NCBI RefSeq assembly: GCF_040289685.1
Contig: NZ_PSLQ01000005.1
Span: 1-64,000, forward strand
Length of the DNA stretch: 64,000 nucleotides
Reading direction: 5' to 3'
Source: Pyrinomonas sp040289685
GTDB lineage: Bacteria > Acidobacteriota > Blastocatellia > Pyrinomonadales > Pyrinomonadaceae
Of the stretch, positions 30,973 to 40,244 are shown in pieces. The stretch's first letter is position 1; every line of letters starts with the position of its first letter. The notes under the pieces were generated by a model. The model was not told the origin of the DNA. It made no database searches and was given only the letters and a program-made list of their open reading frames with translations. Both the position numbers and the translations under genes were made by a program.

Positions 30973-32395
30973 CCGGCGCGCATCGTTCCAGATAACGGAA
31001 GAGTTTCTCCGCCGCTTGCTGACCGCTGCGAATGGAATCCGGTATGCCGACGCCCCGGTAGGCATTTCCCGCGAGTGCGAGCGATGGGTGCGCTGCGAGG
31101 GCCTCTTCGATGCGGGCCAGCCGCGCGAGATGTCCCACCGCGTACTGCGGCATGGAATCGGTCCAACGTTGAACGTGCGCGTCGAGCGGTGGATGCTCAA
31201 TGCCCATCAACGCGCGCAGATCGTCGCGCACGGCAGCGAGCAACGCCGCGTCATCGAGCGCGAGCGGTTCCGGTTGCAACGCGTTTCCGACAAACGCGCG
31301 CAAGAGCGCGCGATCTGCTGGAGCGCGCCCAGGGAATTTAGCACTGCTCCACGTGCAAGCAAAGAGCGCGCGTCGCTCTACTTGCGGGACGACGAAACCA
31401 AAGCCGTCAAGCGGGTGCGGGACATCGGCCCGACGAAAGATCAAATTGATCACCGCGGTGGAAGCGTATTCGATCGAAGCGAGTTCGTCGGCTAGGGAGC
31501 GATCCACTGGCGCGAGCAGGCGAGCTGCCGCATGAGCCGGAAGCGCCAAGCATAGCGTGTGCGCTCGCAAGCGCTCCTGTTCCGTCTCCACAATCCATTC
31601 GTCGCCTTGACGAGCGACGGCGCGAACTCGCGCCCGCAAACGCAGAGCGCCTTGCGGCAAACGGGCAGCGAGCCGTTCGACGAGCGTGCTCATCCCGCTT
31701 TTGAAAGAGAGAAAAAGGCCGTACCGCGCTCCGCGCGCGTCTTGTTCGTGGCGATGTGCGCGGCGTAGTCCGAGGATGACGCTGCGGTGACGTTCCTCCA
31801 GTTCGAGGAAGCGCGGTACGGTGGCGCGTAGGCTTAAACGTTCAGGATCGGCACCGTAGATTCCGGCCACCATCGGTTGCGCGATGCGGTGCAACGCTTG
31901 TTCGCCGAAGCGGCGGCGGACAAAGGAGGCGAGGCTTTCATCCGCTCGGACGTTGCCGCGCGGTCGAACGAGATCGCATAACATGCGCGCTTTGCCGGTC
32001 CAGCCGATTATCTCCGATGCGATGAAAGGCCACAGGCGCGATGGCGCAAGAAGATGAAAGCCAGCAGGCAAAGGGCGAAGCTTGCCGTCACGGACGATGA
32101 AGCTGCGGCGGTGGGCGTGATGGGTCGGAAGCAGTTGATCTTCGAGTTCCAAGCGTTGTGCCAGTTCGAGCGCTTCCGGCTTGTCCGTGATGAAAGCGTC
32201 CGGTCCGGTCTCGATGACGAGAGAATCGCGACGAACCGTCTGAATGAGACCGCCGAGTCGCGCTTCGGCTTCGAGCAGCGCGAACCGCAGGGCAACTCTG
32301 CGTTCCGCTGCGCTCTGCGCGAAACTGTAGGCCGCCGCGAGACCGGCGATTCCGCCGCCGATGACAATGCAATGGAGTTCGTTTCTTCCCGTCAT
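30962..32395 (-). CDS. hemG: protoporphyrinogen/coproporphyrinogen oxidase, HemY type
   Basis: An FAD-dependent oxidase that aromatises the porphyrinogen ring late in haem synthesis. The N-terminal dinucleotide motif GGGIAG is at 13-18. ETGPDAF and the C-terminal AGNAYRGVGIPDSIRSG block are diagnostic of the HemY/PgoX family. It is 477 residues. ATG 32395 overlaps the hemH stop as ATGA, which fixes the start; a TTG at 32443 is also in frame. It is the last gene of hemE-hemH-hemG. Whether it acts on coproporphyrinogen or protoporphyrinogen is not decided here, and no hemQ is in the window. The symbol hemY would also be used. Confidence 0.93.
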   Translation of the reverse strand: MTGRNELHCIVIGGGIAGLAAAYSFAQSAAERRVALRFALLEAEARLGGLIQTVRRDSLVIETGPDAFITDKPEALELAQRLELEDQLLPTHHAHRRSFIVRDGKLRPLPAGFHLLAPSRLWPFIASEIIGWTGKARMLCDLVRPRGNVRADESLASFVRRRFGEQALHRIAQPMVAGIYGADPERLSLRATVPRFLELEERHRSVILGLRRAHRHEQDARGARYGLFLSFKSGMSTLVERLAARLPQGALRLRARVRAVARQGDEWIVETEQERLRAHTLCLALPAHAAARLLAPVDRSLADELASIEYASTAVINLIFRRADVPHPLDGFGFVVPQVERRALFACTWSSAKFPGRAPADRALLRAFVGNALQPEPLALDDAALLAAVRDDLRALMGIEHPPLDAHVQRWTDSMPQYAVGHLARLARIEEALAAHPSLALAGNAYRGVGIPDSIRSGQQAAEKLFRYLERCAPVTK

Positions 32396-33432
32396 CGCGC
32401 AATGGGCGCGACGCGCTGCTCCGCTGGCCTGCTTGCAAGACAACAGGTCGCTGGGCAGAAATCGTGATTCGGCCCGCGCTCTCCCAACGCGCGTCGCGGA
32501 TGGCTCGGGTCAAGCCTTTCCATGATGAGTTCGCGGATCATCCGGATAAAGGCCGGATGCGTCCCTACGGTGCGCGCGCGCACCATGTTCAATCCGAGCT
32601 CATCGGCGACAGCGCGCGCTTCCGTGTCGAGATCGTAGAGTATCTCCATGTGGTCCGAAATGAAGCCGATCGGAGCGATGACGACATCCGTTTTGCCGAC
32701 CTCTTTCAGTTCACGAAGGTGATCGCAAACGTCCGGTTCGAGCCATTTTTGCGTCGGCGGTCCGCTGCGGCTCTGATAGACCAAGCGCCAATCGGCATGG
32801 TTCAAACTTCCGGCGACGAGTCGGCACGTCTCAAGCAACTGCGCTTCGTAATCGCAGCATTCGGCCATCGACATGGGGATGCTATGTGCCGTGAAGGTCA
32901 AAGCGGCAGCCGAGCGGCGCTCTTCGGCGATCTGATTCAGCGCTTCGCGCACGCGATCGACATTCGCCGCGATGAAATCGGGATGGTTGTAAAAGACTCG
33001 GATCTTGTCTATGCGCGGCGCCTCCGGCCCGACTTCCAACTGCGCTTGTTGAATGTTTTCGCGGTACTGACGGCAGCCAGAATAAGAACTGTAAGCCGAG
33101 GTGACAAAAGCGAGGGCACGGCGCACGCCGTCGCGCGCCATTTGGCGTAGCGTGTCGGGGAGCAATGGATGCCAGTTGCGATTGCCCCAATAGATGGGCA
33201 GCCTCAGCCCGTGCGCGTCCAATTCTCGGCGCAGCGCGGCGATGAGTTCGCGGTTTTGCTGATTGATGGGGCTGACGCCACCAAACATCTCGTAATGGTG
33301 CGCCACCTCGCGCTTGCGCTCTTCGGGGACGTTTCGCCCACGGAGCACGTTGTCGAGGAAAGGCATCACCTCGTCCATGCCCTCCGGACCACCGAATGAG
33401 ACGACCAAAAGAGCATCATAAGCTTGATTCAT
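32392..33432 (-). CDS. hemH: ferrochelatase
   Basis: Inserts ferrous iron into a porphyrin (protoporphyrin IX or coproporphyrin III). Family blocks VVSFGGPEG, TSAYSSYSGCRQY, FTAHSIP, YQSRSGPPTQKWLEPD and GFISDHMEILYDLD are all present. The C-terminus is Cys-rich (FCPATCC), a pattern that binds a [2Fe-2S] cluster in some ferrochelatases. ATG 33432 is preferred for its GGAGG five bases upstream. ATG 33468 overlaps the hemE stop as ATGA and would add 12 residues. The 4-base overlap with hemG shows tight coupling. Confidence 0.95.
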   Translation of the reverse strand: MNQAYDALLVVSFGGPEGMDEVMPFLDNVLRGRNVPEERKREVAHHYEMFGGVSPINQQNRELIAALRRELDAHGLRLPIYWGNRNWHPLLPDTLRQMARDGVRRALAFVTSAYSSYSGCRQYRENIQQAQLEVGPEAPRIDKIRVFYNHPDFIAANVDRVREALNQIAEERRSAAALTFTAHSIPMSMAECCDYEAQLLETCRLVAGSLNHADWRLVYQSRSGPPTQKWLEPDVCDHLRELKEVGKTDVVIAPIGFISDHMEILYDLDTEARAVADELGLNMVRARTVGTHPAFIRMIRELIMERLDPSHPRRALGERGPNHDFCPATCCLASRPAEQRVAPIAR

Positions 33433-33464
33433 AAATGCCTCCAAACAGATTTGTTTCGCCAATG

Positions 33465-34613
33465 TCATTCGGGGGCGCTCATGCGCGTCCCAATATCGCG
33501 CGGGCGCGAAGAGGAGATCTCATGAACGGCTTCCACCAACGCGATGACGTTTTGCATCGGCGTTTGCGGCAGAATGCCGTGTCCGAGATTGAAGATGTGG
33601 CCAGCGCGTCCTTGCGCCTGATCGAGGATCGCGCCCGCTTCTTGACGCACCAAGGCGAGATCGGCAAAGAGCGTCGTCGGATCCAAGTTGCCCATGATGG
33701 CGCGTTCGCCGATCCTCGGCCACGCTTGGTCGAGACGGATGCGCCAGTCGATGCCGATCACGTCACCGCCCGCTTCGCTCAGCGCCTCGAGCAGTCCGGC
33801 GGTGCCCGTTCCAAAGTGGATCACCGGCGTGCCGGGCGTTATCTGTTCGATGACGGCTCGCGTGTGTGGGAGGACGTAGCGGCGATAATCGTCGGGGCCG
33901 AGGGCGCCGACCCACGAATCGAAGAGCTGGACGGCCTGCGCGCCAGCTTTGATCTGCGCGTTCAAATAGCGCGCGAGCGCGCGCGCCAAGCGCGACATCA
34001 ATTCGTGCCATGCGCCGTGATCGGTACGCATGAGCGTTTTGGTGTGAATGAAGTTGCGTGAAGCTCCGCCTTCGATCAAGTACGAGGCGAGCGTGAAGGG
34101 GGCGCCAGCGAAGCCGATCAGCGGAATGTGGTTCGGCAGCGCGCGGCGCGCAAGTTCGACAGCGCGGAAGACGTAATCGAGCGGTTCGACGGTTGAAAGT
34201 TCTCGCACCCGCTCGACGTCGCGGCCGGTCCTGATAGGATGATGGATGACTGGCCCATCGCCTTTGGTGTATTCGAGGGCAAAGCCGAGCGGTTCGACGA
34301 TCAGCAACAAGTCAGCGAAGATGATCGCTGCGTCGACGCCCAATCTCTTCACCGCCATGACGGTCACTTCGGCGGCTAGTTCCGACCGTTTACAGAGGTC
34401 GAGAAACGGCACTCGTTCGCGTAAGCTTCTGTATTCGGGCATGTAGCGTCCGGCTTGGCGCATCAGCCAGATCGGCGTGTAGGACGTCGGTTCACGCCGA
34501 CAGGCACGCATGAACGGACTGCTTTGCAGCGGGTCCATCTGCGCGGAAGGCTTTAACCCGTCGAAATCGCGCTCCATCGCAGAGGGTTGTTTGGCTTGTG
34601 GTCTTTCGTTCAC
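33465..34613 (-). CDS. hemE: uroporphyrinogen decarboxylase
   Basis: Decarboxylates uroporphyrinogen III to coproporphyrinogen III. Conserved blocks are PIWLMRQAGRY, FAGAPFTLASYLIEGG, GTPVIHFGTG, IGIDWR, MGNLDP and NLGHGI. It is up to 382 residues. ATG 34613, 34577 and 34538 are all in frame. The longest adds about 25 residues before the usual start region, but a consensus -10 box places the transcript start at or near 34613. It is the first gene of the hem operon. Confidence 0.95.
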   Translation of the reverse strand: MNERPQAKQPSAMERDFDGLKPSAQMDPLQSSPFMRACRREPTSYTPIWLMRQAGRYMPEYRSLRERVPFLDLCKRSELAAEVTVMAVKRLGVDAAIIFADLLLIVEPLGFALEYTKGDGPVIHHPIRTGRDVERVRELSTVEPLDYVFRAVELARRALPNHIPLIGFAGAPFTLASYLIEGGASRNFIHTKTLMRTDHGAWHELMSRLARALARYLNAQIKAGAQAVQLFDSWVGALGPDDYRRYVLPHTRAVIEQITPGTPVIHFGTGTAGLLEALSEAGGDVIGIDWRIRLDQAWPRIGERAIMGNLDPTTLFADLALVRQEAGAILDQAQGRAGHIFNLGHGILPQTPMQNVIALVEAVHEISSSRPRDIGTRMSAPE

Positions 34614-34619
34614 GAAAAG

Positions 34620-34648
34620 ATTATAGCGGAAGTCTTCACGTCACTCAC
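34620..34648 (-). promoter_or_regulatory. promoter of the hemE-hemH-hemG operon
   Basis: On the minus strand a perfect TATAAT lies at 34625-34620. A weak GTGAGT (3 of 6) sits 17 bases upstream at 34648-34643. The predicted transcript start falls on or within two bases of the hemE ATG at 34613, so the message may be leaderless or start at a downstream codon. Confidence 0.5.
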
Positions 34649-34793
34649 GTTCAGAATCAACGCCATTCCGACTGCGAATCGGATCGTTGGCCTTTAGGCC
34701 ATCATATCGGTTTCATGTGCGGCTGCGATGCTGAGGTTTGCGTCTTGTGTGCGGCGAACGGTCTCCACGCTTCATGAGGGCTTTCCTCCTCTA

Positions 34794-34890
34794 GCTTTCG
34801 CTCGCGCTATCGGATGAGGACCCAAAGGCATGTCGCCATAGCTGCTTCGTCTGCGGCGAGCTTGGCTTTCGCTCGCCCTATCAGATGAGG
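34794..34890. repeat. two-copy intergenic repeat, 71-base period
   Basis: GCTTTCGCTCGCGCTATC followed by GGATGAGG at 34794-34819 recurs at 34865-34890 with two differences over 26 bases. Looser relatives of the unit lie upstream from about 34749. It lies between hemE and coxG and has no coding character. Confidence 0.55.
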
Positions 34891-34912
34891 GGCTGATTCT
34901 GCGGGGGCGCGT

Positions 34913-35485
34913 TCAATCCTTGAGAGATCGTGATCGAAGATCGCGTTTCGGGAAAAGCAGTTTGTCGAAGATTCGTCGAATGCGCCCTGAGATCCACCTC
35001 AGGGCGGTGCGAAAAAAGCCGTGTTTGGGAGGCGTTGTGCCTTCTCGCGTTTGCGCTTCCGCTTCCAAGGCGGTGAAAAATTGCGTGGCCATCATCTTCG
35101 CCGCGCTTTGGATCATTCTCTGTCCGACGCTGGCGAGCGTGCCGCCGACCTGTACGTCGCCTGCGTAGCGGATCAGAGTGGTCCCATCGTTTTGTTCTTC
35201 GAGATTCAAGTCGCCTGCGCCTTTCAAAAAGCCGGGCTGACCTCGACCTTCGACCACGATGTGGTAATGCTCGGGCGCGCGGACATCTTCGAGCCGGACG
35301 TTGCCGGTGAACACCCCTTTGATTGAACCGACGCCCGCTTTCAAAGTGGTCGAGAAGGCGTTTTCGCCGATCTTGTCAAGCCGCTCGCAACCCGGCAGAC
35401 ACCTTTGCAGGACCGCCGGATCGGTCAACGCTTGAAAGATGCGTTCACGCCGTGCGCGAAGGGAGTGTGTGCCCTCGATCCTCAT
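34913..35485 (-). CDS. coxG: CoxG-like SRPBCC protein of the CO dehydrogenase operon
   Basis: 190 residues with the CoxG/SRPBCC helix-grip fold: it opens MRIEGTHSLRA and has DPAVLQRCLPGCE, GSIKGVFTGNV and AGDVQVGGTLASVGQRMI. CoxG proteins recruit or mature CO dehydrogenase at the membrane. The C-terminal tail (GFFRTALRWISGRIRRIF) is basic and amphipathic and could anchor it. The start at 35485 matches where homology begins; the frame extends to 35560. It is the last gene of coxS-L-M-G. Confidence 0.88.
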   Translation of the reverse strand: MRIEGTHSLRARRERIFQALTDPAVLQRCLPGCERLDKIGENAFSTTLKAGVGSIKGVFTGNVRLEDVRAPEHYHIVVEGRGQPGFLKGAGDLNLEEQNDGTTLIRYAGDVQVGGTLASVGQRMIQSAAKMMATQFFTALEAEAQTREGTTPPKHGFFRTALRWISGRIRRIFDKLLFPKRDLRSRSLKD

Positions 35486-35638
35486 AAGAACCGTTGAAAG
35501 ATTCAGGACGGCGAGCGGCGGTGAACGTGAGCTCATCAAAATCGAGAAGCGGACGTTCAACGTCTCGCCGCGCGAAAACAGAAGGTAGCAATGGGAAGCG
35601 CCCGCTTCGTCCGTGCGACGTTTTAGAGGCGCACCTCT

Positions 35639-36508
35639 TCATCCTTTGCTTCTTGCGAGCGCCGCTTCGATGGCGCGGCGCACGTAGATTGTGGCTAGGT
35701 GTCGGCGATATTCCGCCGAAGCGTAAAGATCGCTGTTCGCGTCGATTCCATCAACAGCGTGTGAAGCCGCATCTTTGATCGTTTGTTCGTCGAGCGCTCT
35801 GCCTTTCAGGGCGTCTTCGACGGCGCTTGCGCGGTAGGCTTTCGGGCCCACACCTGTGATGCCGACGCTGATCGCTTGACAGGAGTCATCGGCACCGCGC
35901 GTGAGACTGACGCCGACGCCGACAACAGCAAAGCCCGAAGCCGGTTGAGCCGCTTTCAAGTAGGCTTGACCGGTTCGTCCCGGCGGCACGGGGATGCGGA
36001 TCTCGCGCAAGACTTCGGCCTGCTTGAGCGCCGTTGTGAAGATGTCGATGAAGAATTCATCGGCGCGGATCGCACGTTCGCCGCTGGCGCTCGTTGCGAC
36101 CAGCACAGCATTAAGCGCGATGATCGCCGCTGGCCAGTCTGCCGCCGGATCAGCATGCGCGAGGCTTCCGCCGATCGTCCCTTTGTTTCGCACTTGGGGA
36201 TCGCCGATCGCTGCGGCGCATTCGGGCAGCAAAGGGCAGATGGCGCGCAATCGCGCTGAAGATTCGATCTCATAGTGCGTCGTCATCGCGCCGATGCGAA
36301 TCTCCCCATCCTCTTCGCGGATGTAAGACAGATCTTTGATGCGCCCGAGGTCGATGAGCATGGCGGGTTGTGCCAAACGCAGCTTCATCGCCGGAATCAA
36401 ACTGTGCCCTCCGGCGAGGATCTTCGCTTCGTCCCCGTGTTGCGAAAGAAGCGATAACGCTTCATCCAAAGTCGTTGGAGCGAAGTAATCGAATGGCGCT
36501 GGGATCAT
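35639..36508 (-). CDS. coxM: CO dehydrogenase-like medium subunit (FAD-binding)
   Basis: 289 residues. It carries the two FAD motifs of molybdenum hydroxylase medium subunits: AGGHSL near 32-37 and TIGGSLAHADPAAD near 111-124. A C-terminal CO_deh_flav_C-type region follows. It receives electrons from the small subunit clusters. ATG 36508 has GAAGGAGG 5 bases upstream. It lies third in the operon, in the S-L-M order of form II enzymes. Confidence 0.93.
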   Translation of the reverse strand: MIPAPFDYFAPTTLDEALSLLSQHGDEAKILAGGHSLIPAMKLRLAQPAMLIDLGRIKDLSYIREEDGEIRIGAMTTHYEIESSARLRAICPLLPECAAAIGDPQVRNKGTIGGSLAHADPAADWPAAIIALNAVLVATSASGERAIRADEFFIDIFTTALKQAEVLREIRIPVPPGRTGQAYLKAAQPASGFAVVGVGVSLTRGADDSCQAISVGITGVGPKAYRASAVEDALKGRALDEQTIKDAASHAVDGIDANSDLYASAEYRRHLATIYVRRAIEAALARSKG

Positions 36509-36641
36509 ATGTTCCTCCTTCGATTCCGCCGCTGCGATGCTCCCCTTGCGCTCTCTTCGCTGAAGGCGACGGATCTAGATGCACGGGTCAGACCATGTAG
36601 AGGCCCGATCGCGCAAGCGTGGGATTGAAGATCAATTCGTC

Positions 36642-39020
36642 TCACCGTCGAACGATGCGCCAGATCGTTTCCGGCTTGATCGGCATATCCAAGTGACGGA
36701 TGCCGAAGGGCGCAAGCGCGTCGACGATAGCATTGACGATGGCTGGCGTCGCGCCGATGGTCCCGGCTTCGCCAACGCCCTTGATGCCCAAGGGATTGAC
36801 GTCCGTCGGCGTTTCCGTGCGATCAAGCTCTAGGCGCGGAACCATGCGCGCGCGCGGCACGGCATAGTCCATCAAAGTGCCCGTGACGATTTGCCCTTGT
36901 TCGTCGTAGACGACCTCTTCATAAAGGGCTTGTCCGATCGACTGCGCGATGCCGCCTTGGATCTGACCTTCAACGAGCATGGGGTTGATCACTTTGCCGC
37001 AATCATCAACGGCGACGTAGCGCAAGAACTTCACTTCGCCCGTTTCGCGATCGATCTCGACGGCGACGATATGCGTGCCGAACGGGAAGGTGAAGTTCTT
37101 CGGCTCGAAGAAGTAAGTGGCTGAAAGGCCCGGTTCCATATCTGGCGGCAGGTCTTTGGCCAAATGCGCGGCGAGCGCGATGTCCTTCAACGTCAAACTC
37201 CGCTTACCGTTGGTTTTCGGCTCCGGCAAGCTTGTGGCGGGCGCTTCTCCAACTGCCGCCGCCGTGGTGCGTTTCGCCTCTTGAACCGAAAAGCGGCCTT
37301 CGCTGAATGTCAGTTGCGAAGCATCTGCGCCGAGCAGATGCGCCGCAATGCGATTGAGCTTCTCTTTCAGCTTCTCGACCGCTTTGAGGACGGCTGTTCC
37401 TCCGACGGCGGTGGCGCGACTGCCGAAGGTTCCGATGCCGTATTGCACGATCGAAGTATCGCCGTGAATGACCGCGACATCGTTTATATCGACGCCCAGT
37501 TCGTCGGCGACGATCTGCGCGAAGCTCGTCTCTTGTCCTTGACCGTGCGGCGAGACGCCTGTCAGAACCGTCACTTTGCCCGTCGGTTCGATCCTAACGG
37601 TCGCGCTCTCCCAGCCGCCAGCGGGCATCGCTTGCGATGGGCCGAGCGCGCAGATCTCGACGTAGGACGAAACGCCGATGCCGATGAGCCTGCCTTCGTC
37701 GCGCGCGCGGCGTTGCTCTTCGCGCAATTTCGCGTAGTCCGAAATCTTCAGCGCTTTATCGAGCGCTGCCTCGTAGTCGCCGCTATCGTAGAACAGCCCA
37801 GTCGCCGTCTTGAATGGAAACTCTTCCGGGCGCGGGAAGTTCTTGCGACGCACCGCAATCGGATCGAGGCCCAACTCGGCGGCGACCAAATCCATCGCGC
37901 GTTCAACGACATAGGTCGCTTCGGGCCGGCCTGCACCGCGGTAAGCATCGGTCGCCATCTTGTTGGTGAAGACGCCGGTGACATTGATCTGAATGGCGGG
38001 GATTTTGTAGCTGCCCGACAACATCAGGCCCGTCAAGGTCGGGATCGCGGGCGTCAACAGTTGAAGATAAGCGCCGAGGTCGGCGATGACGTTGTAACGA
38101 AGGCCCGTCACTGTGCCATCGTTTTTACAACCGATCTCGATCTCGCCGACTTGACCGCGCCCGTGAATCGTCGCCTGAAGATTCTCGCGCCGCGTTTCGA
38201 TCCATTTGACGGGGTTGCCGAGTCGCCTCGAGATCCAACCGAGCAGCGCTTCTTCGCCATAGACGTTCAACTTCGAGCCGAATCCGCCGCCTACCTCCGG
38301 TGCGATCACGCGCAGCTTGTTTTCGGGGATGCCGAGCATGATGGCGAGCTGCGTTCGAAGAAGGTGTGGGATTTGGGTTGAAGACCAGATGGTCAGCTCT
38401 TCTTCGCCCGGAAGATATCGGGCCAGCACGCCGCGCGGCTCCAGCGCTACTGGCGCAAGGCGTTGGTTGACGATGCGCTGACGAATGACGCGATCGGCTG
38501 AGGCGAGCGCTGCATCGATGTCGCCTTCGCCCGCTGTGAGCCGATAAGCGATGTTATCGCCGAACTGTTCGTGGATGACAGGACTTGTCGGCTTCGCCGC
38601 CTCTTCCGCATCGACCACCGCTGGAAGCTCTTCGTAATCGACCGCAATGAGGTCAACGGCATCGCGCGCCGCATACGGGTCGGTTGCGACGACGGCGGCG
38701 ATGGGATGGCCGACGAAATAGACCTTGCCTCGCGCCAGCGGACGATGGTCCGGCACCTTCAATCCTTCGAGCGCGCTCGCGCAAGGCACTGGTCCGATCT
38801 GTTCGCCGACATCCTCGCCGGTGAAAACAGCGACGACGCCCGGAGCCTTGGCCGCTTCGCTCGTGTCGAGCCGCGCAATGCGCGCATGCGCGTAGATCGA
38901 ACGCAAGAAGGCGACATGAAGGGTGTCCGGCAGCTTGATGTCATCGACGTAGTGGGCCAACCCCTTAATTAAGCGCGGATCTTCCGTGCGTTTGATTCTC
39001 CGTCCGATGTACTTAGCCAT
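36642..39020 (-). CDS. coxL: form II CO dehydrogenase-like large subunit (molybdopterin)
   Basis: 792 residues of the xanthine oxidase fold with an N-terminal a/b hammerhead domain. The active-site loop reads AYRGAGR at 359-365, the form II signature; true form I CoxL enzymes have AY-CSFR there. GGGFGSK and the C-terminal GVGEAGTIGATPAI block with the catalytic Glu are present. Form II enzymes belong to a family whose natural substrate is often uncertain, so CO, aldehydes or another small molecule could be used. It lies 58 bases after coxS and 133 before coxM. Confidence 0.93.
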   Translation of the reverse strand: MAKYIGRRIKRTEDPRLIKGLAHYVDDIKLPDTLHVAFLRSIYAHARIARLDTSEAAKAPGVVAVFTGEDVGEQIGPVPCASALEGLKVPDHRPLARGKVYFVGHPIAAVVATDPYAARDAVDLIAVDYEELPAVVDAEEAAKPTSPVIHEQFGDNIAYRLTAGEGDIDAALASADRVIRQRIVNQRLAPVALEPRGVLARYLPGEEELTIWSSTQIPHLLRTQLAIMLGIPENKLRVIAPEVGGGFGSKLNVYGEEALLGWISRRLGNPVKWIETRRENLQATIHGRGQVGEIEIGCKNDGTVTGLRYNVIADLGAYLQLLTPAIPTLTGLMLSGSYKIPAIQINVTGVFTNKMATDAYRGAGRPEATYVVERAMDLVAAELGLDPIAVRRKNFPRPEEFPFKTATGLFYDSGDYEAALDKALKISDYAKLREEQRRARDEGRLIGIGVSSYVEICALGPSQAMPAGGWESATVRIEPTGKVTVLTGVSPHGQGQETSFAQIVADELGVDINDVAVIHGDTSIVQYGIGTFGSRATAVGGTAVLKAVEKLKEKLNRIAAHLLGADASQLTFSEGRFSVQEAKRTTAAAVGEAPATSLPEPKTNGKRSLTLKDIALAAHLAKDLPPDMEPGLSATYFFEPKNFTFPFGTHIVAVEIDRETGEVKFLRYVAVDDCGKVINPMLVEGQIQGGIAQSIGQALYEEVVYDEQGQIVTGTLMDYAVPRARMVPRLELDRTETPTDVNPLGIKGVGEAGTIGATPAIVNAIVDALAPFGIRHLDMPIKPETIWRIVRR

Positions 39021-39078
39021 AACGCCTCCTCAAGGAGCAAGAACCTTCGCCGATTTCGGTCGGTTCTCGCCATCGCCG

Positions 39079-39555
39079 TCATTTCCGCTCCCTCATCTTT
39101 TGCGCGGCGTACTGCACGGCTTCGACGATATGCTGATAACCGGTGCAACGGCACAGATTTCCCTCCAGCCCGTGTCGGATCTCATCTTCGGTCGGGCTGG
39201 GGTTGCGCGCGAGCAGTTGCGCTGCGGCGATGATCATCCCGGGCGTGCAATACCCGCACTGCAGAGCGTGATGTTCCCAGAAGCCTTCTTGCACAGGATG
39301 GAGTTCGCCGTTGCGCGCGAGCCCTTCAATGGTCGTCACTTCGGCGCCATCGGCTTGCACGGCGAACACGGTGCACGATTTGACCGCTTGGCCGTTCAAG
39401 AGGACAGTACACGCACCGCAAGTTGAAGTGTCACAGCCGATGTGCGTGCCCGTCAGCCCCAGGATATCGCGCAAGTAGTGAACGAGCAGCAAGCGTGGTT
39501 CGATTTGATGGCTGCGTTCCACGCCGTTGACTCTTAGGCGGACGGTGGTCTTCAT
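39079..39555 (-). CDS. coxS: CO dehydrogenase-like small subunit, two [2Fe-2S] clusters
   Basis: 158 residues. The N-terminal plant-type ferredoxin cluster uses C41, C46, C49 and C61. The C-terminal all-helical cluster uses C100, C103, C135 and C137. It passes electrons from the Mo site to the FAD subunit. It is the first gene of the operon; the operon promoter is expected in 39556-39780 but I see no clear consensus. Confidence 0.95.
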   Translation of the reverse strand: MKTTVRLRVNGVERSHQIEPRLLLVHYLRDILGLTGTHIGCDTSTCGACTVLLNGQAVKSCTVFAVQADGAEVTTIEGLARNGELHPVQEGFWEHHALQCGYCTPGMIIAAAQLLARNPSPTEDEIRHGLEGNLCRCTGYQHIVEAVQYAAQKMRERK

Positions 39556-39782
39556 AGCGTTGCCTCGCTTTCTTCGCAGAGCAAGCCGCGAACCCGGTTG
39601 GGAGTTAAGACGCGCCTCGAAGCGGAAGCTTGACTCGAAGCGAGTTTTATGCCAAACGGCGAGAGAAAGTCAATAGCCGTTCGATCGAGATCAACGGCGC
39701 GAGTTTGCTTTTCAAGTTGGGCTCCTCATGGCGGGCGGACGCGCTGAGGCGTCTGCTTTCGCGCAAAGTCTACCTAGACTAA

Positions 39783-40111
39783 GCCGCGCGGCTTCGCGCC
39801 GTCAAGCTTTCGACCGAAATCAAAGGGAACACCATCAACGCGCGCGTCGTAAAAGATAATGGCGCGCTCGACGGCGGCGCTTCTCTGAAGCTGTTCGTGG
39901 CGCGCCGGGCGAACCTAAAGCTTGAGACGGGCAACGGCGACGTGCGTGTCATCGGCATCCGCGATACTTGCGGCGGATGACGGCGAGTTTGAGTCGTCAA
40001 GGAGAGCTTCAGGCGCCCACCGGCAATGTGCGCATCGCGGTCCATCGCTTTGTCGGCGAAGCCGTGGTGCACATGAGCGCGTCTTCCTGCATCCGTGGTC
40101 GTGCGAAATAG
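39783..40111 (+). pseudogene. degraded DUF4097-like beta-solenoid protein
   Basis: Two adjacent frames together read like one protein. 39783-39980 gives STEIKGNTINARVV, ASLKLFVARRANLKLETGNG and DVRVIGIRD. After a stop, 39977-40111 in another frame gives LQAPTGNVRIAVHRFVGEA. TGNGDVRV-type repeats and the LKLFVAR-ANLKLET pattern match DUF4097/adhesin-like repeat proteins common in Acidobacteriota. There is no proper start, and a frameshift plus a stop break it. It is a relic. Confidence 0.5.
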
Positions 40112-40244
40112 GCTTGATAGCGTAACGTTCTGAGGATTGCAGGGGCTCGCGTGACGGAAGGTTGCTCTTCAGGGTGATTCATCAGCCATGGCCGCGATTT
40201 TGTCGGCTGTTCTTCGATATTTTTCGTCCAAATCGAACATCGCC

